Shown here piece after piece: positions 26,414-36,160 of a stretch of 64,000 bases of DNA (positions are counted from its first letter, which is position 1; the number at the start of each line of letters is the position of its first letter). The notes beneath the pieces were generated by a model. The model had not been told where the DNA came from, ran no database searches, and was given only the letters and a program-made list of their open reading frames with translations. The position numbers were made by a program, and so were the translations under genes. The DNA lies in assembly GCA_045627045.1 (NCBI GenBank), contig JAZQMY010000048.1, positions 7,655 to 71,654 of the forward strand. Reading direction: 5' to 3'. The stretch comes from SIG351 sp045627045. Its GTDB lineage: Bacteria; Bacillota; Clostridia; HGM11327.

Positions 26414-27973
26414 ATGAATGCCCAAAGAACAGTACAAATAATAAGACCTTCTTCGGAATTGTCTACCGAGGATCAAAAGATTAAAGCAGCGGCATATTGC
26501 CGTGTCTCAACAGACTCCGATGATCAAGAGAACTCTTTTCTCGCACAAGTCAAATACTATTCGGACTATATAGGTTCAAGAGAAGATATGATTCTCGTGG
26601 ACATATATGCAGACGAGGGAATTACAGGGACTGCAATGTCTAAAAGAGAAGAGTTTAAGAGGCTTTTGAATGATGCAAAGCTCGGTCGTATCGACAGAGT
26701 GTTTTGCAAGAGCGTGTCTCGATTTGCCCGAAATTCACTTGAATGTATTGAAAGTATCCGAGCATTAAAGGACTGCGGTACGACAGTTGTCTTTGAAAAC
26801 GATAATATAGATACCAAAACGATGAACTCGGAAATGGTTCTGTATGTAAAGAGTGCCTTTGCACAGAGCGAAGCGCTCGCAGGCTCGGCTCGTGTGTCAA
26901 GTGCATACCGAATGAAGATGGAAAACGGAACCTTTACAACGTACTGTGCTCCTTTCGGGTACAAACTTGTAAACGGAAATCTTGAAATCATTCCGGAAGA
27001 AGCTGAAATCATTCGCAAGATATTCAATATGTATTTATCGGGACTTGGCATAAACAGTATCTCCGCCAAGCTGAACCGAGAAGCGATTGAGGGTAACGGC
27101 AGACAATGGAACAACCCTGCTATTCGATATATCCTCACAAACGAGAAATATATCGGAGACAGTTTAACACAGAAACACTATACACCGCCGATGTTACCGC
27201 TTCGCTGTATTCGTAATAAAGGAGAAAGAGATAAGTTCTATATTTCCAATACGCATGAGGCAATTATTTCAAGGAATGATTTTGAAGCAGTTCAGCAATT
27301 ATTGGCTGATAGAAAAAACAAGACAATTCAAAATCAAAAACGCTATTTGTTTTCACAGATGATTATATGTAGTCATTGCGGTTGGGCATACAGAAGGAAA
27401 GTTCAAAACGGCATTATCTATTGGATGTGTTCCAGAAAGAACAAAAGCGGATTTGACTGCGACTCTCCTAACTTGACCGAAGAAGCTGTCAAGAAAGGAT
27501 TTGTAAGAGCATATAACAAGCTCCGCACTTTTGAAAAAGAAATCCTTGATAAGACGATTGCTGACCTTTCGGTATTACAAAACAAAAGAACAAGAGGTAA
27601 TGTGGAAATCAATCAGATCGACAGCGAGATACTGAGACTTTCCGAGCAAAACAGCCGATTTGAGAACTTTCGCAGTAAGGGTATTCTTGATGAGATATCA
27701 TTTATGGAGCAGACAAATAGATTGCGGGGCAGGTTAACAGAACTCAGAAACCGCCGGCTCAAGCTATTGCAGAACTGCGAAGAAGAAAGCATTATTGAAA
27801 ACCTTTCTCACGTGAAGGAAGAATTGGAAGAAAACCCGAAGGCATTGATTGACTTTTCTGAAGAAATCTTTCGGGCTATTATCGAAAAGATTATCGTTGA
27901 GGAAGACGGTACCGTTTCGTATAGACTGAAAGGCGGTATCAAACTCAATGAAGACATAACGGAGGTTATATAA
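26414..27973 (+). CDS. Large serine recombinase 1
   Basis: 519 residues from ATG 26414 (GAGAGGAGGCGAGAAC; the in-frame ATG at 26363 is upstream of that site). The resolvase domain has the nucleophile serine S32 in AAYCRVSTDSDDQ and the SRFARN arginine motif. It is followed by the recombinase domain (APFGYKLVNGNLEIIPEEAE) and a zinc ribbon (CSHCGWAYRRK ... CSRKNKSGFDC), then a coiled-coil. It belongs to the TnpX/large serine integrase group that inserts and excises elements. Its stop abuts the next gene's ATG directly. Confidence 0.9.
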   Translation: MNAQRTVQIIRPSSELSTEDQKIKAAAYCRVSTDSDDQENSFLAQVKYYSDYIGSREDMILVDIYADEGITGTAMSKREEFKRLLNDAKLGRIDRVFCKSVSRFARNSLECIESIRALKDCGTTVVFENDNIDTKTMNSEMVLYVKSAFAQSEALAGSARVSSAYRMKMENGTFTTYCAPFGYKLVNGNLEIIPEEAEIIRKIFNMYLSGLGINSISAKLNREAIEGNGRQWNNPAIRYILTNEKYIGDSLTQKHYTPPMLPLRCIRNKGERDKFYISNTHEAIISRNDFEAVQQLLADRKNKTIQNQKRYLFSQMIICSHCGWAYRRKVQNGIIYWMCSRKNKSGFDCDSPNLTEEAVKKGFVRAYNKLRTFEKEILDKTIADLSVLQNKRTRGNVEINQIDSEILRLSEQNSRFENFRSKGILDEISFMEQTNRLRGRLTELRNRRLKLLQNCEEESIIENLSHVKEELEENPKALIDFSEEIFRAIIEKIIVEEDGTVSYRLKGGIKLNEDITEVI

Positions 27974-28855
27974 ATGAGGACGAGAAGTATTCCTTTCGGA
28001 TATGAAGTTGTGGGCGGTAGATATGTCGTGAACAACGGTGAAGCCGAAATAATCTCTTCAATTTATATTATGTATCTTTCCGGCAAGACTCTGCTCGGTA
28101 TCGCCGAAGCCTTGACCGAGCAAGAGGTTACATACTTCGAGGACACAAAGGTATGGAATAAAAACATGGTTTCCCGTATCCTTGCAGACGAAAGGTATCT
28201 TGGTAATGAAACCTTCCCTCGGCTCGTTGATTCGAACAATTTCAACTTAGCGAAAAATATACGAGCCGAGAAGGGAGGTAAAAAAGCAGTTTTGACACCT
28301 TGGATGGCAACTGTTAAAGATATGCTATTTTGTGCGGAGTGCGGTGAGACATTCAGTCGTATCAATAAATGGCGAACCCGCGAAAAGTGGCTTTGCAAAG
28401 GTAAGTGTAAATGCTCTGTATATCTTGATGACAGAACGATATGTGAGAGTATCTTATCGGTGCTCAATAGAGCAATACGGGAACCTAACCTACTAACGGC
28501 TCCCGCAAATAATACCGAATATCTCGGAAGTATTGAAGTGATACGAAAGAGCAATGAAGTAAATCGCTTGCTTGAGCAAACAGAAATAGACTACAAGCGA
28601 GTAGCCACCATGATACTCGACTGTGCTTCCGAGCGATACAAATGTTGTGTATTGGGAGGTGGCAAACATGTATTAAATGCCTTGTCCTCGGAGTATGACC
28701 AGCTTACCGAGCAGAGTGAGCTTGACGAAGCATTGCTTAAAAGAACAGTTAAGAAAATAACCGTGGGACATACGGGAGAATTTACAGTGTATTTCATCGG
28801 TGACATTGCCCTGACGAATACTCCCAAGAATACGGAGGCTGAAAATGCAAGCTAA
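27974..28855 (+). CDS. Recombinase-domain protein without catalytic domain
   Basis: 293 residues starting immediately after the first recombinase stop. It begins at the recombinase domain (RSIPFGYEVVGGRYVVNNGE, AEIISSIYIMYLSGK). It also has a zinc-ribbon region (MLFCAECGETFSRI ... CKGKCKC) and a C-terminal helical part, but has no resolvase domain and hence no nucleophile serine. It probably acts as an accessory DNA-binding subunit (excision or directionality) together with its two neighbours. It overlaps the third recombinase by 11 bases. Confidence 0.8.
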   Translation: MRTRSIPFGYEVVGGRYVVNNGEAEIISSIYIMYLSGKTLLGIAEALTEQEVTYFEDTKVWNKNMVSRILADERYLGNETFPRLVDSNNFNLAKNIRAEKGGKKAVLTPWMATVKDMLFCAECGETFSRINKWRTREKWLCKGKCKCSVYLDDRTICESILSVLNRAIREPNLLTAPANNTEYLGSIEVIRKSNEVNRLLEQTEIDYKRVATMILDCASERYKCCVLGGGKHVLNALSSEYDQLTEQSELDEALLKRTVKKITVGHTGEFTVYFIGDIALTNTPKNTEAENAS

Positions 28856-30470
28856 TAGTAGTAGAGTTGTTACGAGGATAGAAGCTAATCCGCTTCTTTC
28901 AAGAGCCTCGACCGAATTTGTAAAGAAAAAAGTTGCGGCATATTGCCGCGTGTCTACTGATTCCGAAGATCAGCTTAACAGTTATGAAGCTCAGATAGCC
29001 TACTATTCGGAAGCAATAGCGAAAAATCCTAATTGGACTTTTGCAGGAATATATGCTGATGAAGGTATCACGGGAACTGCGACTACAAAGAGAAAAGACT
29101 TTCTCCGTTTAATGAGAGATTGCGAAAAGGGAAAGGTGGATTTCATTCTCACTAAATCGGTTTCCCGTTTTGCTCGTAATACCGTAGATAGTTTGATGTG
29201 GACAAGAAAGCTCCGTGCAAAAGGAATCGGCGTGTATTTTGAAGAGCAGGCTCTCGATTCGCTCAAGGCTGAAAATGAAATGCTTATAGGTTTGTTCAGC
29301 GTAATTGCACAGTCCGAAAGCGAAAACATCAGTGCCAACGTCAAATGGGGCGTTCAGCAGAGAATGAAGAACGGTAGTTACCGAACTAACTTCGACTGCT
29401 TTGGATACAGAAAAGGTGAGAATGGAATACCGAGTGTAGTACCGGAAGAAGCGGAAGCAGTAAAAAGAATATACCAAATGTTTCTTGATGGTTATAGTCT
29501 TACTCAAATCGCAAGGTATTTGACCGAAAGCCCATACAAGACGTACCGTGGGCATGACTTTTGGAAAAAAGAAGAAGTACGATATATTCTCACAAATGAG
29601 AAATATGTCGGAGATATAATTCTTCAAAAAACATTCATTTCTAATTGCATTGACAAACAAATCAAACTGAATCGTGGAGAACTGCCAAAATACTTGGTAT
29701 CTAATAATCATCCGGGGATAATTGATAGAGACACATTCAATGTTGTACAAGTAGAGTTTGCAAACAGGTCAAACAAGAAAAGCAAATCAAACTTGGCACA
29801 AACCGAAAAAGGAAGGTATAGCTCGAAATTTGCACTGACAGATATTTTGATTTGTGGTTGCTGTGGTTCTCATTATCGTAGAACCGGGAAAACAGATAAG
29901 AATGGAAAGAGATTGTACTATTGGCGTTGTATTAACCGAATGGATAGCAAGGCTAAAGTTTGTTATGAATCAATCGGAGTTGAAGAAAACAAGCTTCAAA
30001 CAGCAATTTGTAAATGTCTTTCTTCTATGATGGATTGCAAAGAAGACGTTATTGCTTTAATTCAAAGCAATTTGCAATATGCTCTTACCGGTAATAATTC
30101 AATCTTAGATACTGTTGCTATTCAAAAGCAGATTGATAATTATTACGATCAAATGGGTACTCTCGTTGAAAGATCAGCAAGTACATCTGGAGATACCGAT
30201 TTATATGACAGAGAAATCAAAAAGCTCTGTGATAAAATCGAAGCTCTCCGTGAAACTTTAAAAACCGAACAGTCGAAATCAGTAATGACTGAAGAGGTTA
30301 AGGCAAGTATTGATAGAATTCTTGGATATCTCTCCAAAACTGATGAAAGATCATTCTTGACATATGATGATGTCACGATCAGACGGTTGGTTGAGTGTAT
30401 AGTCGTGCATCCAGAAGGAAAGATAAGCGTAACTCTCAAGGGTGGATTCCGTGGAGAAGAAACTATATAA
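28845..30470 (+). CDS. Large serine recombinase 2
   Basis: 541 residues. Nucleophile serine S37 in AAYCRVSTDSEDQ, arginine motif KSVSRFARNTVDS, recombinase domain NFDCFGYRKGENGIPSVVPE, zinc ribbon ICGCCGSHYRR with a CINRMDSKAKVC partner, and a long coiled-coil tail. With the two upstream genes it forms a tri-gene recombinase module of a type seen at the ends of clostridial integrative elements. It should mark the right end of the element; the attachment site is expected in 30480-30700. Confidence 0.9.
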   Translation: MQANSSRVVTRIEANPLLSRASTEFVKKKVAAYCRVSTDSEDQLNSYEAQIAYYSEAIAKNPNWTFAGIYADEGITGTATTKRKDFLRLMRDCEKGKVDFILTKSVSRFARNTVDSLMWTRKLRAKGIGVYFEEQALDSLKAENEMLIGLFSVIAQSESENISANVKWGVQQRMKNGSYRTNFDCFGYRKGENGIPSVVPEEAEAVKRIYQMFLDGYSLTQIARYLTESPYKTYRGHDFWKKEEVRYILTNEKYVGDIILQKTFISNCIDKQIKLNRGELPKYLVSNNHPGIIDRDTFNVVQVEFANRSNKKSKSNLAQTEKGRYSSKFALTDILICGCCGSHYRRTGKTDKNGKRLYYWRCINRMDSKAKVCYESIGVEENKLQTAICKCLSSMMDCKEDVIALIQSNLQYALTGNNSILDTVAIQKQIDNYYDQMGTLVERSASTSGDTDLYDREIKKLCDKIEALRETLKTEQSKSVMTEEVKASIDRILGYLSKTDERSFLTYDDVTIRRLVECIVVHPEGKISVTLKGGFRGEETI

Positions 30471-30484
30471 AAATAAAGCCTCAT

Positions 30485-30512
30485 TCAAAGTAATTTGAAT
30501 GGGGTTCTTACA
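30485..30512 (+). terminator. Terminator after the recombinase operon
   Basis: CATTCAAA, loop GTAA, TTTGAATG, then GGGGTTCTT; an 8-bp perfect stem with a weak T tail. Confidence 0.5.
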
Positions 30513-30569
30513 TAAATTTCGAAGATTATGGTCAATGGTTCGAAGTTTTAATTTTGGTTAAACATCACA

Positions 30570-30602
30570 AGACTTCATAGGTTTCTATGAAGTCTTTTTT
30601 AT
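30570..30602 (+). terminator. Intrinsic terminator
   Basis: AGACTTCATAG (30570-30580), loop GTTT, CTATGAAGTCT (30585-30595), then TTTTT. A perfect 11-bp stem. Confidence 0.8.
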
Positions 30603-30707
30603 TTCCTTGATACTTGTTTTCCTGTATTATATAATCGAATCAGAATCGCTCAAACAACCGAAAATAATTTCACCGGCTTCAGTTTAATACTGCGGCCTTT
30701 TTATATC

Positions 30708-30736
30708 TTGACATAATTTGATTTATGTGTTAAAAT
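30708..30736 (+). promoter_or_regulatory. Promoter of the SGNH esterase/glycyl radical enzyme unit
   Basis: TTGACA (30708-30713), 17-base spacer, TAAAAT (30731-30736). Confidence 0.7.
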
Positions 30737-30794
30737 CAAATCAATCCGGCACGGCAATTCCGGGCTCCGGAACATTTTTTTCAGAGGGAATATA

Positions 30795-31916
30795 ATGGAA
30801 AATCAGTTAAAAGAGATAAAATACGGTGAGATAATTCTTCCTGCGGAGATTCATGCCGCTGTCGGAAGAGAATGCCGTCTTTGGTGGTCAACTATTGCCG
30901 TCGTTGAAGAGGGAGACAGAAGCGTATATTTCGAGATCAGGTGTGATGTAGGCAGAACCACTGCAAGGGGCTTTGATATTACCCCTGTCAAAGCACAGAT
31001 AGGCTCACATGATCTCTGGATCCGCACAAGGGACATAAGAACTAGAGCGGTTATTGATGAGAAGAACGTCAGACTTATTATTACGGATTGCGACAGCGTT
31101 GAGGGCGAAAAGTCCATTCTCATGATAGGCGACAGCAGAACATGGCATTCCGTTTCAGGTCCGCAGGGCGAGGTCAATGTTCAGACGGGAAACAAGGCGA
31201 CTACCACGGAGCTCAAGAGATTGCTTGACGAATCCAAGGGCGCAAGATTCTCATTTCTCGGCCACTACGTTTCGGCACTTGATGCTTCTGTTCGTAACCT
31301 TGCAGATAACGGCTGGAAGTATGAAACAGCTTACAACCATTTTGTGAATGCGGGCGGCGTGAAGAAATATCTTCAGTTCTGCTCGGATGATGAGAACGTC
31401 AGTCTTGATTATGTTACGATCATGTACGGCATTAACGATCTTTCGGACTGGCATCAGAATCTTCCGGATCAGTTTGAAAGATGTGTGAAGAAGTTCGATT
31501 CGATAGTCGATTATGCCAAGAAACTCATTGACCTTATCAATTCCGATTATCCTGAATGCAAAATAGTCCTTGTTCTTGAATCCTCATGCGCAGGAAATCA
31601 GGATGGCTATGGCTATTGGGGTTGCTCGGACAATGATTGCATGATGGAGATCGAGTTTGCGGTCAAGGCACTCAGAAAGCGAATTATAAGTGAATTTGAT
31701 TGCGGAAGATATGCTTCCAACGTGATCCTTTCTGCGGCTGGACTTTGGTGCGACAGAATTTACGGTTTCCCGTATGAAATGGTTACGCCGAACTCAAGAA
31801 GCAACGATAGATGCGTTCTTCGCCTTGTGAACTGCGTTCATCCGCATGATGTGGGCTATAAGCAGATTGCGGACGGATATTTCAGCACGATAAAGTATCT
31901 TGAAAATAAGCAATAA
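30795..31916 (+). CDS. SGNH/GDSL-family hydrolase
   Basis: 373 residues. The first ~100 residues form a beta-rich domain. The SGNH block I is MIGDSRTWHS at about 110-119 (GDS serine), block III is YGINDLSDW at about 210 (G-x-N-D), and block V is NCVHPHDVGY at about 345 (D/H motif). Such enzymes are esterases that remove acetyl or other acyl groups from polysaccharides or lipids. There is no signal peptide, so it probably acts on imported oligosaccharides inside the cell. It starts with GAGGGAATATA before ATG and lies 51 bases upstream of a glycyl radical enzyme gene, probably in one operon. Confidence 0.8.
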   Translation: MENQLKEIKYGEIILPAEIHAAVGRECRLWWSTIAVVEEGDRSVYFEIRCDVGRTTARGFDITPVKAQIGSHDLWIRTRDIRTRAVIDEKNVRLIITDCDSVEGEKSILMIGDSRTWHSVSGPQGEVNVQTGNKATTTELKRLLDESKGARFSFLGHYVSALDASVRNLADNGWKYETAYNHFVNAGGVKKYLQFCSDDENVSLDYVTIMYGINDLSDWHQNLPDQFERCVKKFDSIVDYAKKLIDLINSDYPECKIVLVLESSCAGNQDGYGYWGCSDNDCMMEIEFAVKALRKRIISEFDCGRYASNVILSAAGLWCDRIYGFPYEMVTPNSRSNDRCVLRLVNCVHPHDVGYKQIADGYFSTIKYLENKQ

Positions 31917-31967
31917 CCGTATCGGAATTTCAGAATATAATAATAGATTTTCATTTTGAGGGATAAA

Positions 31968-33998
31968 ATGATTGAAAATAAGATAACCGAAGCAGCAGAG
32001 CTTTTTAAGAGAATAGATGAGCCGTACCTTGAGGGACTTTTTGAGCGTGCAGACGATGAGCCTGTCATCAGGTTCGCAAATGCGCACAGAAGGTATCTTG
32101 AGGAGAGCGAGCTTCCGCACTATCAGGGCGGAGAAATCTATCCTTCCGGTGCAAATTGCCCGAGAAGATACGCCTTTTTCCCGAACTATTCATTCACCGT
32201 GGCAACGGATTATGATTACCTGAAGGAAAAGTCCGAAGAGGGATTTGAAATAGTTGAAAAAAGCGGCCTTTTGCCTGAAAGAGTTGATATGAACATCATC
32301 CACACGGCAGGAGGAACGAGCTTTACACATTCTATTCCGAATTACAGAAGGATCGCAAAGGAAGGCTTCAATTTATACAGAGCGAGAGTTGAAAAAATGC
32401 AGGATACTGTATTGAAGGAAGCGCTTCTCATTATGCTTTCGGGAATAGAGCATTATGTTTCAAGGTCTGTTCAGTATCTCAAGGGATTGATGCAGGCGGC
32501 ACCGTCAAACGGCTTTTCAAAAGACAGGCTTGCAAGGATAATTTCTGCTCTTGAAAGGGTTCCGTTTGAGCCTGCAGAGGACATTTATCAGGCACTTATC
32601 TGCAGAAATCTTGTGCTTTATCTTGATTTCTGCGATAATCCGGGAAGAATTGATGCAGACTTGTATCCTTATTACAGGGGCGAGGATATAACGGGTCTTC
32701 TTGAGGAGTATTTTGTATATTCAGACCTGAATAACGCATGGACGGCATCGATCGGCTACGATTATAATGAGCTTACCGTTCAGTGTCTCAAAGCGGTGAA
32801 GGGCAAAAGACGACCGCAGTTTGAGCTTATGGTGAGGGAGGATATGCCTGAGGCAGTCTGGGAGGCGACTGAGGAATGCCTCATGTCGGGCTGCGGAAAT
32901 CCTTCATTATATAATATTGAACTATATAAGAAGAGTCTGATGAAGACATTCCCTTATATCAGAGCGGAAGATCTTGAAAGGTTTAATGGCGGCGGCTGCA
33001 CGGAAACGATGCTTGCCGGCCTTTCAAACGTCGGCTCACTCGATGCGGCGGTGAATCTGGCTTCGATTTTTGCGGACTACATGAGAGGCGGCCTTGCCAC
33101 ATACGATACATTCGAGGGCTTTACGGACGGACTTATGGATGAGATACACTCAACTGTCCGCACTGTTCTTTTGAGAGTGAATGCGATGCAGGTCGACAGG
33201 ATGCGCCACTATCCGAACCCGATGCGAACGCTTCTTATTGATGATTGCATTGATACGGAGAAGGAATATAATGCAGGCGGTGCAAGGTATTGCTGGAGCG
33301 TGATAAACCTTGCCGGCGCTGTGAACCTCTTTGATTCTATGATTGCAGTCAGAAAGCTTGTTTATGAGGACAGAATCTATTCAAGAGAGGAATTTGCAGA
33401 CCTTCTTGAGAAGGACGATTTCAGGTTAAGACAGCTTTGCGCAAAGCTTCCTTGCTACGGAAACGATAACGACTTCGCAGACGGCATGGCAAAAGAGCTT
33501 ATGGACAGAATCATTCCGTTCTTTGATGAGCTTGTGCCGTATAACGGAGGTAAATTCCTGCCATCGTCAATTCAGTTCACAACGTACACGGAGATGGGCG
33601 AAAACGTTGCCGCAACGCCTGACGGAAGAAAATGCGGAGCACCGCTTTGTGATTCCATGGGACCGCTCAACGGCAAGGGAAAGGAAGGTCCGACGGCTGT
33701 GCTGAACAGCGTTTCAAAGCTCGGACTTGACAGACTGCTCGGTACACCTATCCTGAATTTGTCGATGCAGAAGGACTTTATAAAGAAGGCACTGAGACCG
33801 CTCACGCTCGGCTTCATGGCGAAGGGCGGAATGCATATGCAGATAAGCTCGTATTCAAAGGAAGACGTTGCCGATGCAATGGTGCATCCTGAAAAGCATC
33901 AGGATCTGATAGTCCGCATAGGAGGATATACAGAGTACTTCAACAGACTGTCTCCGGAACTGCAGCAGACAGTGTATGAACGAACGCTGCACGGTTGA
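31968..33998 (+). CDS. Glycyl radical enzyme (pyruvate formate-lyase family), orphan
   Basis: 676 residues from ATG 31968, behind GAGGGATAAA. The thiyl cysteine is C344 in NGGGCTETML, giving a C-x-E active-site motif as in eliminase and decarboxylase-type glycyl radical enzymes, not the CC pair of pyruvate formate-lyase. The radical glycine is G653 in RIGGYTEYFNRL, close to the C-terminus as required. It is shorter than most family members (~780-850). No activase lies next to it; the activase at 49248-50144 may serve it. I cannot name the substrate. The esterase gene precedes it and a terminator follows. Confidence 0.8.
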   Translation: MIENKITEAAELFKRIDEPYLEGLFERADDEPVIRFANAHRRYLEESELPHYQGGEIYPSGANCPRRYAFFPNYSFTVATDYDYLKEKSEEGFEIVEKSGLLPERVDMNIIHTAGGTSFTHSIPNYRRIAKEGFNLYRARVEKMQDTVLKEALLIMLSGIEHYVSRSVQYLKGLMQAAPSNGFSKDRLARIISALERVPFEPAEDIYQALICRNLVLYLDFCDNPGRIDADLYPYYRGEDITGLLEEYFVYSDLNNAWTASIGYDYNELTVQCLKAVKGKRRPQFELMVREDMPEAVWEATEECLMSGCGNPSLYNIELYKKSLMKTFPYIRAEDLERFNGGGCTETMLAGLSNVGSLDAAVNLASIFADYMRGGLATYDTFEGFTDGLMDEIHSTVRTVLLRVNAMQVDRMRHYPNPMRTLLIDDCIDTEKEYNAGGARYCWSVINLAGAVNLFDSMIAVRKLVYEDRIYSREEFADLLEKDDFRLRQLCAKLPCYGNDNDFADGMAKELMDRIIPFFDELVPYNGGKFLPSSIQFTTYTEMGENVAATPDGRKCGAPLCDSMGPLNGKGKEGPTAVLNSVSKLGLDRLLGTPILNLSMQKDFIKKALRPLTLGFMAKGGMHMQISSYSKEDVADAMVHPEKHQDLIVRIGGYTEYFNRLSPELQQTVYERTLHG

Positions 33999-34009
33999 AA
34001 AAGAAAACG

Positions 34010-34040
34010 AAAGTATGCGAAGAAAAAAGCATACTTTTTT
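34010..34040 (+). terminator. Terminator after the orphan glycyl radical enzyme
   Basis: AAAGTATGC, a ~10-base A-rich loop, GCATACTTT and a further T run. Confidence 0.75.
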
Positions 34041-34094
34041 CTTTTTGTCGGGAAATTTATAAAAAATCTGCAAAAAACGTGCGTAAAAACTTTT

Positions 34095-34106
34095 TTATGG
34101 TATAAT
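34095..34106 (+). promoter_or_regulatory. Extended -10 promoter of the lipoprotein gene
   Basis: TATGG directly before TATAAT (34101-34106) gives a TGn extended -10. No clear -35 is visible. Confidence 0.5.
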
Positions 34107-34172
34107 AGAATCGTTAAGCGGAAATATCAGATCAAATCCGCAAAAGCAGAAACCGAAAGGAGAACTCATATC

Positions 34173-35483
34173 ATGAAAAAGAAAGCAAAGAGAATTCTTG
34201 CGCTGATTCTTTCCGTTTCATGTCTTATTGCTTTATCAGCTTGCTCAGAAGCAGTTCCGACAGAAACAGTAAGCCCGACTCAGCCTCAACGAGATGAAAC
34301 ACCTGCTCCGACATCCGATGTGCCGGAGGAAACACCCGTCAATACGCCTGACCCGACGCCGTCACCGGCGGAAGAGGTGCTCAACAGACCTACTGACATC
34401 CCCGAGAGAACACTCGAAACAAGATTACCTGTTCTTAAAGAACAGCCTGAGGTCGGCGAGAACGGCCTTGTAGAATTCGGTCAGCTGATAGTCGGCGAGA
34501 CAGTGAATGCCGTAGGCGTTTTCTGGGACAGAGCTCACGCAGGAGAGGAATATCACAGAGAAAAGCCGAGAAACATATTTGCAGGCCTCGAAAAGAGACT
34601 TCGCTCAAATGAATATGCAGGTTTGCCGCTCAAGATAACGTTTGCAACGGATGCAAAAACAAAGCTCGTAAAGTATTCGTTTGTTTCGGACCTTTCTGAC
34701 GATCCGGAAGGCGAAGGCAGACCTACTGCATGGAAACTTTATGCGGCAAATCTCTCAAATTATGAGGACGAGATCCTTCTGGACGAAAGAAGCGGAATCG
34801 AGCTTCCTCTTGTGCCGATGCAGGAATCCGAGATATTTGAAATAGAAAATCCGGGTTACTATCAGTTTTACAGAATTGAATTCCTCTCAACGGCAGGAAA
34901 CACTGCTGTTCTCAGGCTCAACGAAATGTATCTCTACGGAATTGACGGGGATATGATTCAGCTTCCTGATATGGCGAAGAATTCAGATATCAGCGACTAT
35001 ATAATATTGAACGGTCTCATTAAGGAGAAGCTTGCCATGATGGAACCGCATTCGCAGAACGAATTTGGCGGAGAAATCAATACAGCAAAGTCGTTTTTTG
35101 ACTGCAATCTGGACACCAGTGCTATCCAGTGTTTCCAGTATTCAAAGGATGTGGAGTATTTTGATGTACTTTTCGTTTTCGGCACAGCAATGCCGTTTGA
35201 TGCATACAGATTCACACTTGCAGAATACAACATCGGAAGTGGCCCGTGCACATGGGAGATTCTAGGAACAAATGATAAGAAGCTTGAGACGTATGATGTT
35301 CTTGACAGAAGAGAAAAAGTAGCAATACCCGGATACAGTTTTGCAGAAACTGATGTTTATGAGTTGCAGAAAATTGGCAATTATAAATATTACATAATTC
35401 GCGTATATGATACAACAAACTATAACGATGAAAAGTGGATGAGCCCGAGATGGTCAGAATTCACCGTTCTTCAGAAGAAATAA
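34173..35483 (+). CDS. Lipoprotein with proline/threonine linker
   Basis: 436 residues with a lipoprotein signal (KKKAKRILALILSV, lipobox LSAC with C24). A Thr/Pro-rich linker (PAPTSDVPEETPVNTPDPTP) is followed by a beta-rich region that could be two discoidin-like domains (VGENGLVEFGQLIVGETVNA; YFDVLFVFGTAMPFDAYRFT). These are carbohydrate-binding folds, so it is probably exported and surface-anchored to bind glycans. The domain call is a guess from strand patterns; no catalytic motif is seen. AGGAGA lies before the ATG. It ends at a bidirectional terminator. Confidence 0.65.
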   Translation: MKKKAKRILALILSVSCLIALSACSEAVPTETVSPTQPQRDETPAPTSDVPEETPVNTPDPTPSPAEEVLNRPTDIPERTLETRLPVLKEQPEVGENGLVEFGQLIVGETVNAVGVFWDRAHAGEEYHREKPRNIFAGLEKRLRSNEYAGLPLKITFATDAKTKLVKYSFVSDLSDDPEGEGRPTAWKLYAANLSNYEDEILLDERSGIELPLVPMQESEIFEIENPGYYQFYRIEFLSTAGNTAVLRLNEMYLYGIDGDMIQLPDMAKNSDISDYIILNGLIKEKLAMMEPHSQNEFGGEINTAKSFFDCNLDTSAIQCFQYSKDVEYFDVLFVFGTAMPFDAYRFTLAEYNIGSGPCTWEILGTNDKKLETYDVLDRREKVAIPGYSFAETDVYELQKIGNYKYYIIRVYDTTNYNDEKWMSPRWSEFTVLQKK

Positions 35484-35511
35484 AAACAAAGAAAAAGCAT
35501 AGAATAAAAAT

Positions 35512-35556
35512 AATGCACGCTCCGATACCGAAGGGTATTCCGGGACGTGCATTTTG
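35512..35556. terminator. Bidirectional terminator between convergent genes
   Basis: AATGCACG (35512-35519) pairs with CGTGCATT (35546-35553), with an inner CCGATACC/GGGTATTCCGG stem and TTTT on the plus strand. It overlaps the end of the ygjV-like gene. Confidence 0.75.
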
Positions 35557-36117
35557 TTATTGTTGGTTTTCTTTGTGTCTGTACCTTATCAGGCCGACTA
35601 TGGATGACGTGATTGCCATTGCTTCCATAAGAACGGAGAAATAAGCAGAGAAGTACCAGTCATAAATTATTACCATAGTGGATGTCAGGAGTATGCTCCG
35701 GCGAAGCTTTGTGTTGTCAGCCCACCCGAGCACAACCGTATTTATCATAAGCGGAATGATGACGAGCAATGAAATACAGCCCTGCCAGGATACCGCTCCT
35801 GCCGCACCTACCGCAAGCGCCATGATATACGGCCAGAGCTTGCATGAGAAAGGCTTTTTTGCCTTGGCTTTGGCGGTGTAGGTAAAATTCCTGATGAGGC
35901 AGACGATGTTCAGTGCCATTCCCGACCATGCGCCTAATATAGCATAAGAGATGATGGCAGCAGTGGAAACGCAACATTGCAAGGTCAGCAACTTTTGCGG
36001 TGTTTTTGCCTGATAAGACAGAAATCCAAAAACAGCTGAAATAAAGCCGACAAAATTACCGAGTACCAGACGTGGATTTTCTAAAATAAAATTGTAAATT
36101 GAATTTATTATCTGCAT
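35557..36117 (-). CDS. YgjV-family inner-membrane protein
   Basis: 186 residues with several transmembrane helices (FVGFISAVFGFLSYQA, LQCCVSTAAIISYAILG, YIMALAVGAAGAVSW, CISLLVIIPLMINTVVLGWA, ending with ITSSIVGLIRY) and the family feature of a QAKTPQKLL cytoplasmic loop. The function of this family is unknown. It is a single gene in its own unit, between the lipoprotein and GH172 genes. No ribosome site is strongly visible. The length is normal for the family. Confidence 0.75.
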   Translation of the reverse strand: MQIINSIYNFILENPRLVLGNFVGFISAVFGFLSYQAKTPQKLLTLQCCVSTAAIISYAILGAWSGMALNIVCLIRNFTYTAKAKAKKPFSCKLWPYIMALAVGAAGAVSWQGCISLLVIIPLMINTVVLGWADNTKLRRSILLTSTMVIIYDWYFSAYFSVLMEAMAITSSIVGLIRYRHKENQQ

Positions 36118-36160
36118 AATTTACTTGATCATTTCAAAATCAGCCTTGAAAATGCCTTTC

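Noticed and set aside
30480..30700. tRNA gene as attachment site for the element
   Set aside because: No cloverleaf or TTCGAATCC-type T-arm could be found; large serine recombinases do not need a tRNA.
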